Below are positions 35,657 through 43,952 of a stretch of DNA of 64,000 nt, piece by piece. The position numbers were made by a program, and so were the translations under genes. Numbering within the stretch: position 1 is the stretch's first letter; each line of letters opens with the position of its first letter. Origin of the DNA: JASHPR01 sp963833885 (GTDB lineage Bacteria > Actinomycetota > Actinomycetes > Streptosporangiales > Streptosporangiaceae); contig CAWHZU010000024.1 in NCBI GenBank assembly GCA_963833885.1, forward strand, positions 62,001 through 126,000. The letters run 5' to 3'. A model generated the notes under the pieces. The model did no database searches and was not told the DNA's origin. It was given only the letters and a program-made list of their open reading frames with translations.

Positions 35657-37387
35657 CTACATGCGCTCAGGCACGGGGATGCCGAGCAGATCCAGTCCGG
35701 CCAGCAGTACCCGCAGGGTCAGCGCGGACAGGGCAAGCCTGCTGCTGCGGACGGATTCCTCCGGCGCCTGCAGGACCGGGCACTTCTCGTAGAACGTGGT
35801 GAACGCGCTGGCAGTCTCGAACAGGAAAGCCGCGAGCTTGTGTGGCTCGGCTGCCTCGGATACCTGCCACACCGCCGCTCCGAACCCGAGCAGCTGCAGC
35901 GCGAGCTCCCGCTCGGCGTGCTCGGTGATCCGGACCGGGCCCGCGGCCTGGTCCAGACCGATTTCCCCCTTGCGGAAGATCGAGCGGATTCGCGCGGTCG
36001 CGTACTGCAGGTACGGGCCGGTGTTCCCGGTCAGCGCCAGCATCCGGTCGAAGTCAAGGGCGTAACTCGAGTTGCGGGCGACCGACAGGTCACCGTACTT
36101 GAGCGCGCCGATTCCGACCGCCTCGGCGATCTGGCGGCGGACGCCCGGGTCGTCGTAGCGCTCGGCGATGACCCGCTCCGCGCGGTCGATCGATTCCTCT
36201 ATCAGCGTGATCAGCTTGGCCTGGTCACCGCTGCGCGTGCGCAGCCGTCCTCCGCCCGGCGCAGTCACCAGGCCGATTTCTGCGTGCTCGGCGCTTGCCG
36301 CATCGGTCAGCCAGCCGGCCTGCCGGGCCACGGCGAACACCATCAGCAGGTGCTGGTGCTGCTCCGACCCGACGACGTAGATCAGCCTGGTCGCGCCGAG
36401 CTTCCCCAGCCGGTACCTGATCGCGGCCACGTCCGTGGTGGCGTAGCCGTAGCCGCCGTCGCTCTTGCGCAGGATAAGCGGCAGCGGCCCTCCGTCCCGG
36501 CCGGTGAAGCCGGGCGGGAAGGCGCACAGGGCGCCGTCGCTGATCACCGCGACGCCATCGGCCTCGAGTTCCGCGCAGACGTCGGCAAGCATCGGGTTGT
36601 AGAAGCTCTCCGGATCCATGTCCGCGTCGGTCAGCGTGATGTCAAGCACGGAGTAGATCTTGTGCAGGTACTCCATCGAGTCGTCGACGAACCGCCGCCA
36701 GAGCCGCAGCGTCTGCTCGTCGCCCGCCTGCAGCTTCACCACGCGCCCGCGTGACCGGTCGGCGAATGCCGGATCAGTATCGAATTTCGCCCTGGCCGCC
36801 TGGTAGAAGGCGGTGAACTCACCGGTCGCCAGCTGATCGTGCGTCGCTTCCTCGCCGATGTCCAGCGCGTGCTCGATCAGCATCCCGAACGGGGTGCCCC
36901 AGTCGCCGAGGTGGGCGGCGCGGACGACCTTGTGCCCGAGGTGCTCGAGAACCCGCACCACGGCGTCCCCTACGACGGTCGCCCGCAAATGACCGACATG
37001 CAGTTCCTTCGCGACGTTCGGGCCCGAGTAGTCGACGACCGTAGTCTGCGCCGGGGCTGCCTCGGCAACGTCAAGCCGTGGGTCCGCGAGCTGGGCGGTG
37101 GCCTGGGCGGCAATCCAGTCCTCGCGCAGCGTGAGGTTGATGAAGCCGGGGCCGCTTACCTCGGCTGTTTCAATCACCTCGCTGTCGCCGAGGCGGCCGG
37201 CCAGCTCGGCAGCGATCTCGCGGGGGGGCCGGTTCAGCCGCTTGGCCAGCGACAGCGCGACGTTCGACTGGTAGTCGGCGAACTGGGACGGCCGGATCAG
37301 CGGGTCAGCGTCCGCGTGATCAGGGCCGTACGCCGCAGCGAGCGCGGTGGTCATCAGCCGGGCCAGGGCCTGCTGCGGATCGGTCAT
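35657..37387 (-). CDS. argS: Arginine-tRNA ligase
   Basis: The 576-residue class I aminoacyl-tRNA synthetase charges tRNA-Arg. The N-terminal Add-1 domain comes first, then the catalytic core with the HIGH-type motif in VAKELHVGHLRATVVGD (about residue 130). The arginine-site YATTDVAAIRYR and the region that replaces KMSKS (RLRTRSGDQAKLI) follow. The anticodon-binding helical domain ends in the family-typical LLGIPVPERM. The length fits. It is downstream of plsX by 39 bp and may be co-transcribed. Confidence 0.96.
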   Translation of the reverse strand: MTDPQQALARLMTTALAAAYGPDHADADPLIRPSQFADYQSNVALSLAKRLNRPPREIAAELAGRLGDSEVIETAEVSGPGFINLTLREDWIAAQATAQLADPRLDVAEAAPAQTTVVDYSGPNVAKELHVGHLRATVVGDAVVRVLEHLGHKVVRAAHLGDWGTPFGMLIEHALDIGEEATHDQLATGEFTAFYQAARAKFDTDPAFADRSRGRVVKLQAGDEQTLRLWRRFVDDSMEYLHKIYSVLDITLTDADMDPESFYNPMLADVCAELEADGVAVISDGALCAFPPGFTGRDGGPLPLILRKSDGGYGYATTDVAAIRYRLGKLGATRLIYVVGSEQHQHLLMVFAVARQAGWLTDAASAEHAEIGLVTAPGGGRLRTRSGDQAKLITLIEESIDRAERVIAERYDDPGVRRQIAEAVGIGALKYGDLSVARNSSYALDFDRMLALTGNTGPYLQYATARIRSIFRKGEIGLDQAAGPVRITEHAERELALQLLGFGAAVWQVSEAAEPHKLAAFLFETASAFTTFYEKCPVLQAPEESVRSSRLALSALTLRVLLAGLDLLGIPVPERM

Positions 37388-37426
37388 GTTCCTAGGCTAT
37401 CGGCTCGCCGCCATCGTTTTACGGGC

Positions 37427-38497
37427 TCACGGGCGGCGCAGGAAGTGGCCACCGCGCTGTGGCCCGAGCCTTTCGGTGATCTTCTCGGTTATCTGGCCCC
37501 GCGCCAGGTTCGCGGCCAGCGCGCAGGCGGCCGCGACGCCACGGGCCTTGGCCGCCCCGTGGGCGATTACCACGGTCCCCTCCAGCCCGAGCAGCGCTGC
37601 CCCGCCGTAGGTCTCCGTGTCCATGCGCTCGGCGAGTTCCCGCAGGCCGCGTCGCTGCAGCATCGCCCCGGCTCGCGCGGTCCTTGATCCGGTCAGGGTT
37701 TCGCGGAACTGCTGCGTGGCGTAGCTGACCGCTCCCTCTAGCGTCTTCAGTGCCACGTTCCCCGTGAAACCGTCGGTCACGATCACGTCGACCTTGCCAG
37801 CCAGCAGGTCGCCGCCCTCGACGTTGCCAACGAAGCTGATCGGCAGCCCGCCGTGCGGCGGCTCGCCGTCCAGCAGCTCGTGGGCCCGCCGGGCGAGCTT
37901 GTTGCCCTTTTCTGGCTCGGCGCCAATCGTGAGCAGGCCGACCCGCGGCTCCAGAATCCCGTAGCCGGTCTGGGCGTAGGCCACACCCAGCTGCGCGAAC
38001 TGAATCAGCATCTCCGGCTTGGGATCGGCGATAGCCCCCGCGTCCAGCAGCAGCGTGGGATCGGGCCGGGTGGGCAGCACGACCGCCAGCGCCGGCCGGA
38101 GCGTGCCGGGCAGCGGCCGCAGCCGGAGCCTGGCGGTGGACACCACACCGCCGGTCGAGCCCGCCGAGACAACGGCGGCGGCCAGGCCGCGCCTGACCAG
38201 CTGGCACGCCACCGCGATGCTCGACCGCGGCCTGCGCCAGCTCGCCAGCGCCCCCTCATGCATGGCGATCGAGTCCTCGGCTGGCACGATCTTGATGTCG
38301 GCGAGCGCCCCGTTCCTGGCCAGCAGCGGCCGCAGCACCCCAGGACGGCCGGTCAGCAGGACCGAGATGCCATCCCGGGCAGCCAGGACTGCGCCGGCGA
38401 CGATCTCGTCCGGGGCGTGGTCGCCGCCCATGGCGTCCACGGCTATCGGGACCCGTTGCGGACCGTCGCGCAGCGGCTGCATGACCGGATCCCGCAT
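37427..38497 (-). CDS. plsX: Phosphate acyltransferase PlsX
   Basis: PlsX converts acyl-ACP to acyl phosphate at the membrane for phospholipid synthesis. The product has the diagnostic VPIAVDAMGGDHAP near the start, VVSAGSTGG in the middle, and SFVGNVEGGDLLAGKVDVIVTDGFTGNVALK. The start is uncertain: ATGs at 38531-38533, 38497 and 38482 and a GTG at 38542 are all in frame; I take 38497, giving 356 residues. The gene is not next to rpmF or fab genes here, so it may be a second copy, or the usual cluster may be split in this lineage. Confidence 0.88.
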   Translation of the reverse strand: MRDPVMQPLRDGPQRVPIAVDAMGGDHAPDEIVAGAVLAARDGISVLLTGRPGVLRPLLARNGALADIKIVPAEDSIAMHEGALASWRRPRSSIAVACQLVRRGLAAAVVSAGSTGGVVSTARLRLRPLPGTLRPALAVVLPTRPDPTLLLDAGAIADPKPEMLIQFAQLGVAYAQTGYGILEPRVGLLTIGAEPEKGNKLARRAHELLDGEPPHGGLPISFVGNVEGGDLLAGKVDVIVTDGFTGNVALKTLEGAVSYATQQFRETLTGSRTARAGAMLQRRGLRELAERMDTETYGGAALLGLEGTVVIAHGAAKARGVAAACALAANLARGQITEKITERLGPQRGGHFLRRP

Positions 38498-38893
38498 GCC
38501 GCCAAGCTTCTCACCGCTGGAAATACCGCGCATCGCCGGCACTCACGTATCCGCTCCAGCGCCCGCCCGGGCTGGCAGAGAAGTCCACAGAGACTGATGG
38601 AATGCCGAGCGCTTGACCGGGAACCATCAGGGAAACCAGAACGTATCCAGAGTGGGGCCCGAAGCTACTGGAGGAGCCACAGCGGCCGTTGGGACGGCCG
38701 GTCGGCGGGGAACACTCCGCAGTTTGCTAGCTGATTTGGAATTGTGACCAAGTTTTTCGGCTCACAGACCGGCATAAACGACGCGTTCTGCGTCTGAAGG
38801 GTTAGCCGGTTCACCAGCGGCGATCTTGCCGCCAGACTGAGGGGACCGCTCGGGCGGCTCACGCCGGAGCGGCGAACTGCCGAAGGGAGATGC
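38498..38893. other. Divergent spacer between plsX and KamA-like gene
   Basis: I see no credible gene. The stretch is less GC-rich between about 38690 and 38800 and contains a short dyad (GACGC-GTTCT-GCGTC). It probably carries promoters for both flanking genes, but no clear -35/-10 pair could be assigned. Confidence 0.4.
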
Positions 38894-40270
38894 GTGACTG
38901 GACTACCTCTGCTGGTGCCCGGCCCGTCGTCGACGGGCCGCCGGTTCCGCGCCTACACGGTCAAGCACCTGGACATGCTGACCACCCGGGCAGGGCTGGA
39001 CGCCAATGAGCGGCTCGCGGTCAGGGCCGTGGCTACAGTGCTGCCATTCCGGACCAACGAGTACGTCGTCGAGCACCTCATCGACTGGGATGCGGCGCCA
39101 GACGACCCGATCTACCGCCTGGTGTTCCCGCAATCGGACATGCTTCCCGAAACGGATGTCAGGGAGATCGGCGGGCTGCTGGCCCGCGGCGCTCCGGATG
39201 CGGAGGTCCGCGCGGCCGCGCATGCGGTGCGCACCCGGCTTAACCCGCATCCCGCGGGTCAGCTGGCCTTCAACATCCCCGAACTCGCCGAGGAGCCGCT
39301 GCCCGGGGTCCAGCACAAGTACCCCGAGACCGTGCTGATCTTTCCCAAGCAAGGCCAGACCTGCCACGCGTACTGCACGTACTGCTTCCGGTGGGCGCAG
39401 TTCGTGGATGAGCCAGACCTCAAGATGGCAACCGACGACATGGCGAGGATCACCGACTACCTCCGGCAGCATGACGAGGTCACGAGCGTCCTGATCACCG
39501 GCGGCGATCCGATGATCATGGGCGAGGCGGTGCTGCGGCGGTACGTCGAGCCGCTGCTTGCCCCGGAGCTCGAGCACATTGAGTCGATCCGGATCGGAAC
39601 CAAGTCGCTGGGCTACTGGCCGCAGCGATTTGTCACCGACCCGGACGCGGACGAGACCCTGCAGCTGTTCGAGGAGGTCGCCGCGGCGGGCAAGAGCCTG
39701 GCGTTCATGGCGCACTTCTCCCACCCAAGGGAGCTCGAATCGTCCCTGGTTGCCGACGCGGTCCGCCGGATCAGGTCGGCCGGAGGGGTGATCCGCACTC
39801 AGGCTCCGCTGATCCGGTCCATCAACGACGACGCCGCGACGTGGGCCGGTATGTGGCGGACCCAGATGCGGATGGGCATGGTGCCGTACTACATGTTCGT
39901 GGAGCGCGATACCGGCCCGCAGGGATACTTCGCCGTGCCGCTCGCCAGGGCGCATGAGATCTTCCGGGACGCGTATGCGAGCGTCTCCGGCCTGTGCCGG
40001 ACCGTCCGAGGTCCGTCTATGTCGGCGACACCGGGCAAGGTGTCCGTCGATGGCGTCGTGGAGGTGGCGGGCGAGAAGGTGTTCGCCCTGCACATGATCC
40101 AGGCGCGCGACCCGTCCATCGTCGGCAAGCCGTTCTTCGCGCGATTCGACCCGAACGCGATCTGGCTGTCCGACCTCGAGCCCGCGTTCGCCTCGCGGTT
40201 CCCGTTTGACACCAGCCCAGAGGAGCTTCCCGGCCTGTGGGCACCGGAGGTGCTCGCGTCGCTGAGCTGA
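38894..40270 (+). CDS. KamA-family radical SAM protein (lysine 2,3-aminomutase-like)
   Basis: From the GTG at 38894 (GGGAGA upstream) the product is 458 residues. The radical SAM cluster motif is CHAYCTYC (Cys157, Cys161, Cys164), followed by the SAM-binding VLITGGDP. FNIPELAEEPLPGVQHKYPETVLIF resembles the start of KamA/EpmB enzymes, which move amino groups using PLP and a deoxyadenosyl radical. The PLP lysine of KamA lies in a Gly-rich GGGGK loop; here the matching place reads SATPGKVSVDG, so the lysine may be kept in an altered loop. The substrate is uncertain. A very strong hairpin follows the stop. Confidence 0.85.
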   Translation: MTGLPLLVPGPSSTGRRFRAYTVKHLDMLTTRAGLDANERLAVRAVATVLPFRTNEYVVEHLIDWDAAPDDPIYRLVFPQSDMLPETDVREIGGLLARGAPDAEVRAAAHAVRTRLNPHPAGQLAFNIPELAEEPLPGVQHKYPETVLIFPKQGQTCHAYCTYCFRWAQFVDEPDLKMATDDMARITDYLRQHDEVTSVLITGGDPMIMGEAVLRRYVEPLLAPELEHIESIRIGTKSLGYWPQRFVTDPDADETLQLFEEVAAAGKSLAFMAHFSHPRELESSLVADAVRRIRSAGGVIRTQAPLIRSINDDAATWAGMWRTQMRMGMVPYYMFVERDTGPQGYFAVPLARAHEIFRDAYASVSGLCRTVRGPSMSATPGKVSVDGVVEVAGEKVFALHMIQARDPSIVGKPFFARFDPNAIWLSDLEPAFASRFPFDTSPEELPGLWAPEVLASLS

Positions 40271-40292
40271 CCTCCGGCAGTATTCTCCCGCT

Positions 40293-40335
40293 ACGGGTAC
40301 GGCCCGCCAGGTTTTTCCTGGCGGGCCGTACCCGT
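40293..40335. terminator. Bidirectional terminator with 19-bp perfect stem
   Basis: The arms 40293-40311 and 40317-40335 are perfectly complementary over 19 bp, with a TTTTT loop. It lies between two convergent genes (KamA-like and MFS), 22 and 15 bp from their stops. There is no T-run after the stem, as is common for actinobacterial hairpin terminators. Confidence 0.9.
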
Positions 40336-40350
40336 TGAGCGGGGATGTGC

Positions 40351-42003
40351 TCAGGCCACGCGGTCGGCCTGATCCGGTGTGCGCGCCTCCGCCGCAGGCG
40401 TTCCATGCCCGGCGTCCTGCCTCGCCGCCCGCTGCTGCTTGAGCGCCAGGCAGCTCGCGGCGCCCACGGCGAGCAGGATCACGGGCAGCAGCATGGTCGT
40501 GCGCATGGCCTGCACGTAGCCAAAGGTGAACACGTCGTGGCCAATCCTCGCCACCTCGGCGGCCAGCTGGGCCGGAAGGCCCGCCTGCTTGGAGATCCCG
40601 CCGTTCTGGCCGGCACCGACCTGGATGCCGTTGTTCGCAGCCTTCTGGATCTCGGTGATGAACCGGCCGCGCACCTGCGCCGGCAGCGCAGCGCCGCGGA
40701 TCTTGGCCTGGCTGGTCATGTCGGACACCAGGCGGTTCTGCAGCAGGGCGCCAACCGTGGCGGTGCCGATGACGAGACCGACCTGCCTGACGGTATTCAG
40801 CACCCCGGACGCAGCGCCGGCCATCTGCGGCTCGATGTTCCGCATGGCCGTGGTGACGAGCGGGGCGAACACGCAGCCCATGCCGAACCCGGCCACGATC
40901 AGCGGCGCCAGGAAGCTCTGCCAGGAGGACGTCGGCGTCGCGATCAGCGCCAGCCAGCCCATGCCGGCGCCGAACAGGATCAGCCCGCTCATCAGGATGT
41001 ACTTGCCGCCGATCTTGTCGGTCATCCGGCCGGCCACGGGCGCGACGACCACGGAGATCAGCGACGCGGGCGCCAGCGCCAGGCCCGCCTTCAGCGCGGA
41101 GAAGCCAAGGTCGGACTGCAGGTAGATGGTGAACGGAAGGAAGATCCCCATCATCCCGACGGCGAGCACCCCCGAAACCCAGTTCATCACCGAGAAGTTC
41201 CGGTCGCGGAACAGCGCGAACGGAACCAGCGGTTCGGAGTTCTGGGTCAGCTTCTGGTACAGCAGGAACACCGCCAGCAGGACAACGCCCAGGCCCAGGA
41301 TGAGCGGGATGCTGATGAACGAGGTGATCGTTCCCCAGCTGTACTTCTGCCCCTCGACCAGGCCGTAGCAGATGGCGAGCAGGGCCGCCGTGGCCAGCAG
41401 CACGCCGACCACGTCGATCCGGTGCCTGCGGCCAAGCCGCAGGTCAGGGATGATCACGAAGGTCAGGGCGAGCACGATCACGCCGATCGGCAGATTGACG
41501 AAGAAGATGTAGCGCCAGTCGAACGCGGTCACCAGCAGCCCGCCCAGGGTGGGCCCGGCGATCGTCGCCACCCCGGCAACCGCCCCCCAGACGCCAAACG
41601 CGGCGCCGCGACGCTCCGGCGGGAAGGTGTTCGTGATGATCGTCAGGGTCTGCGGCATCAGCATGGCCGCGCCCAGGCCCTGAACCGCGCGGAACCCGAT
41701 CAGCCAGCCGGGGCTCGGGGAGAGGCCGCAAGCGGCCGATGCCAGTGTGAACACGGCCACGCCCACCGCGAACAGCGTGCGCGGCCCGAACAGGTCACCG
41801 AGCCGTCCGGCGGTGATGACTAGCACCGCGAGCACGAGGGCGTAGGCGTTGATCACCCACAGCACGTCGTCAAGGGAAGCGTGCAGCTTCGTGATCATGT
41901 TGGGGATCGCGATGTTGACGATGGTCAAATCCAGCAAGGTCATGAAAAAACCGAGCGAGACCACCAGCAGCACCAGCCACGGGTTCCCCGCGTATTTCCG
42001 CAC
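40351..42003 (-). CDS. MFS drug exporter of the DHA2 (EmrB/QacA) type
   Basis: The 550-residue protein has about 14 membrane segments. Motif C-like GPTLGGLL, the start FFMTLLDLTIVNIAIPNM and the loop AGRLGDLFGPR (motif A) are typical of proton-driven DHA2 exporters. A large loop (about 455-490) precedes the last segment and the C-terminus is polar. The substrate cannot be predicted. No TetR-type regulator is next to it. The upstream spacer carries unusual repeats. Confidence 0.92.
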   Translation of the reverse strand: MRKYAGNPWLVLLVVSLGFFMTLLDLTIVNIAIPNMITKLHASLDDVLWVINAYALVLAVLVITAGRLGDLFGPRTLFAVGVAVFTLASAACGLSPSPGWLIGFRAVQGLGAAMLMPQTLTIITNTFPPERRGAAFGVWGAVAGVATIAGPTLGGLLVTAFDWRYIFFVNLPIGVIVLALTFVIIPDLRLGRRHRIDVVGVLLATAALLAICYGLVEGQKYSWGTITSFISIPLILGLGVVLLAVFLLYQKLTQNSEPLVPFALFRDRNFSVMNWVSGVLAVGMMGIFLPFTIYLQSDLGFSALKAGLALAPASLISVVVAPVAGRMTDKIGGKYILMSGLILFGAGMGWLALIATPTSSWQSFLAPLIVAGFGMGCVFAPLVTTAMRNIEPQMAGAASGVLNTVRQVGLVIGTATVGALLQNRLVSDMTSQAKIRGAALPAQVRGRFITEIQKAANNGIQVGAGQNGGISKQAGLPAQLAAEVARIGHDVFTFGYVQAMRTTMLLPVILLAVGAASCLALKQQRAARQDAGHGTPAAEARTPDQADRVA

Positions 42004-42396
42004 CGCGTCCTCCCCAATCCCTGTCCCAGCCGGAAGGCTGTTCCTGCGCGGGCCGAAGGCTGTTCCTGCCTCAGCCGTAAGGCAGTCCTGTCCCAGCCGG
42101 CCTGTCCCAGCCGGAGGCTGTGGGCCCGCGCCGAGCCCGCCGTGTCCCTGCCCGCCCGGGCCACGGCGCCCGCGCCCAAGTCCCGCCCGATGTCACGCTC
42201 AGCGCCGTGCCCGGCGCCATCATGTGCCACGCGCCTAAGCGGCAGCGCCCAGCACGGCGCGGGCATTCCGTGACCGCGGCATTGCTTTCACTCCGATGTT
42301 AGGCCGCGGTACCGACATCTGGGCGTGCGCCTGCCAGCGGACGGCAACCGAACCCCGTTCGGTCCGCCGGAAAAGCCGGCCAGTAAGCTCCCGCCC
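42004..42396. other. Gene-free divergent region between MFS and SDR genes
   Basis: No plausible gene. The half next to the MFS gene is filled by degenerate repeats (42020-42123). The rest shows no clear signal, though it must contain the promoters of both flanking genes. Confidence 0.45.
42020..42123. repeat. Degenerate repeats CCTGTCCCAGCCGGAAGGCTGT
   Basis: Units containing TGTCCCAGCCGG recur at about 42022, 42090 and 42103. GGCTGTTCCTG recurs at 42036 and 42058. The units are separated by related CAGCCG-AAGGC segments. The repeats lie in the 5' leader of the MFS gene. Confidence 0.65.
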
Positions 42397-43170
42397 ATGG
42401 AACTGAACGGAACCGCGGCGATCGTGTCCGGCGGCGCGAGCGGGCTCGGCGAGGCCACGGCGCGCGAACTCGCCGCCAAGGGTGCCCGGGTTGTCGTCGC
42501 TGACCTCAACGAGCAGCAGGGCAAGGCAGTGGCCGAAGCGATCGGCGGCCTCTTCGCCAGGACTGACGTCTCCGACGAGCAGTCGGTGCAGGCCGCGGTC
42601 GACGCCGCAGCATCGGCGGGCCCGCCGCTGCGGACGGTTGTGAACTGCGCCGGCATCGGCTGGGCCGCTCGCACGGTCGGCAGGGACGGCTCCCCGCATG
42701 ACCTTGCCACGTACCGGAAGGTGATCGACGTCAACCTGATCGGCACGTTCAATCTCATGCGGATCGGTGCGGCCGCGATCGCCAAGACCGAGGCCGCCGA
42801 TGCCGACGGGCAGCGGGGCGTGGTCATTAACACCGCCTCGGTCGCCGGCATCGAGGGGCAGACCGGCCAGGTGGCCTACTCGGCATCCAAGGGCGGAATC
42901 ATCGGCATGACCGTCCCGGCCGCGCGTGACCTCGCCGCCATCGGGGTGCGGGTCAACACGATCGCCCCGGGGATCATCGACACCCCGATCTACGGCGAAG
43001 GGGCCGCGGCCGCCGACTTCAAGGCCAAGCTGAGCGCCCCGATTGTCTTCCCCAAGCGGATGGGCACGGCCGCCGAGTTCGCGCACCTGGTGCGGTCGCT
43101 GATCGAGAACGACTACATGAACGCCGAGGTCATCCGGTTCGACGGCGGCATCAGGTTCCAGCCCAAGTAA
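42397..43170 (+). CDS. Short-chain dehydrogenase/reductase (3-hydroxyacyl-CoA dehydrogenase type II-like)
   Basis: The 257-residue protein has the NAD-binding GGASGLGEATA (residues 12-22), the adenine-ribose-selective Asp in VVADLN, the NNAG-equivalent VVNCAGI, catalytic Ser in INTASVAG and the YSASK catalytic pair. The overall pattern, ending VIRFDGGIRFQPK, resembles HSD17B10-type enzymes that oxidise 3-hydroxyacyl-CoAs from branched-chain amino acid or fatty acid breakdown. The substrate assignment is by resemblance only. Confidence 0.88.
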   Translation: MELNGTAAIVSGGASGLGEATARELAAKGARVVVADLNEQQGKAVAEAIGGLFARTDVSDEQSVQAAVDAAASAGPPLRTVVNCAGIGWAARTVGRDGSPHDLATYRKVIDVNLIGTFNLMRIGAAAIAKTEAADADGQRGVVINTASVAGIEGQTGQVAYSASKGGIIGMTVPAARDLAAIGVRVNTIAPGIIDTPIYGEGAAAADFKAKLSAPIVFPKRMGTAAEFAHLVRSLIENDYMNAEVIRFDGGIRFQPK

Positions 43171-43475
43171 CCGGAAACAGCGTCTGACCTGCGCTCATCC
43201 CTGATCCTCACCCCGCGGGGCCGTCTTGGGCTGAGCTGAGGCTCCGCAAGGCTGTCTCAGGTTCCGCAAGGCTGTGTCACTTGAGTCAACCGCCGTCATG
43301 CCGGATGGCGCCTCGGCCTGTGACCGCCGCGACGGCCCCAGCGGTGCCGGTCATCTCCGCCCGCAGCAGCCCGGCGGGCAGCTGGGCGCCCCCCATCCCG
43401 GCCGCGTGCAGTGGCGAGTTTCCCGCCAGCGCTGTCGCCAGCTCAGCGCAACGCAGATCCCCGTGCCGCGGGCGT
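43171..43475. other. Gene-free stretch with a 20-bp tandem repeat
   Basis: I found no convincing gene. An imperfect 20-bp tandem repeat (GYTCCGCAAGGCTGTSTCAS, 43241-43260 and 43261-43280) is followed by TTGAGTCAA. The remainder, 43300-43470, has coding-like GC bias on the minus strand but no intact frame; it may be a decayed gene fragment. Confidence 0.4.
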
Positions 43476-43874
43476 TCACGGCGTGCGGCCGTGCAGTCGG
43501 CCGATCCCTCCCCCGGACAGCTCCGACTTGGCCAAGAACCCGACCGCGGGGCTGTCGGCGATCAGATCTGCATAGTCCGCTCCGGCCCTCGTCGAGATCA
43601 TGATGACGGTGGCGCTGCTGCCGTTCCGGGCCACGCACCGGGCAAGGTCGAACCCGCTTTCGTCGCCGAGGCCGATGTCGATGAGGATGACGTCCGGCCG
43701 GAGCGCATCAATCTGCTGCAGTGCATCGGAGATGGTGGAGGCCACGCCCGCGACCGTCACGCCCTCGCGTTCGAGCAAGACGGACGCCGCCTTGAGGAAG
43801 GCGTCATTGTCGTCAACGAGAAGGCAGCGCAAGCGCACCTGATCAGACTGCCAGGAACGCACGGCCGGAAACAT
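43476..43874 (-). CDS. Stand-alone receiver-domain response regulator
   Basis: The 132-residue product is a single receiver domain with no output domain. It has the acidic pair in CLLVDDND, phosphorylation site Asp66 in VILIDIGLGDESG, Ser/Thr in MISTRAG and Lys in FLAKSELS. The start could also be the GTG at 43838. It is divergent from a GAF histidine kinase with 78 bp between starts, so it is probably phosphorylated by that kinase and may act as a phosphate sink or allosteric partner. Confidence 0.8.
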   Translation of the reverse strand: MFPAVRSWQSDQVRLRCLLVDDNDAFLKAASVLLEREGVTVAGVASTISDALQQIDALRPDVILIDIGLGDESGFDLARCVARNGSSATVIMISTRAGADYADLIADSPAVGFLAKSELSGGGIGRLHGRTP

Positions 43875-43952
43875 TGCAGCTAGCAGGGATTCAGCCGGGG
43901 ATCTACGCGTCCCAGGGTTCCAGCGAGACGGGCACCGGGCTATCGTCGGCCT

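Noticed and set aside
37427..38497. plsX as sign of a misplaced fatty-acid cluster
   Set aside because: Gene order of plsX varies among bacteria; isolated position alone is not evidence of transfer.
38665..38862. 65-residue minus-strand frame upstream of plsX
   Set aside because: No ribosome binding site and no coding bias; the region looks like a promoter spacer.
43274..43603. Plus-strand frame in the spacer before the receiver gene
   Set aside because: It overlaps the receiver gene antisense and has Arg/Pro-rich composition. A decayed minus-strand fragment is possible but cannot be supported.
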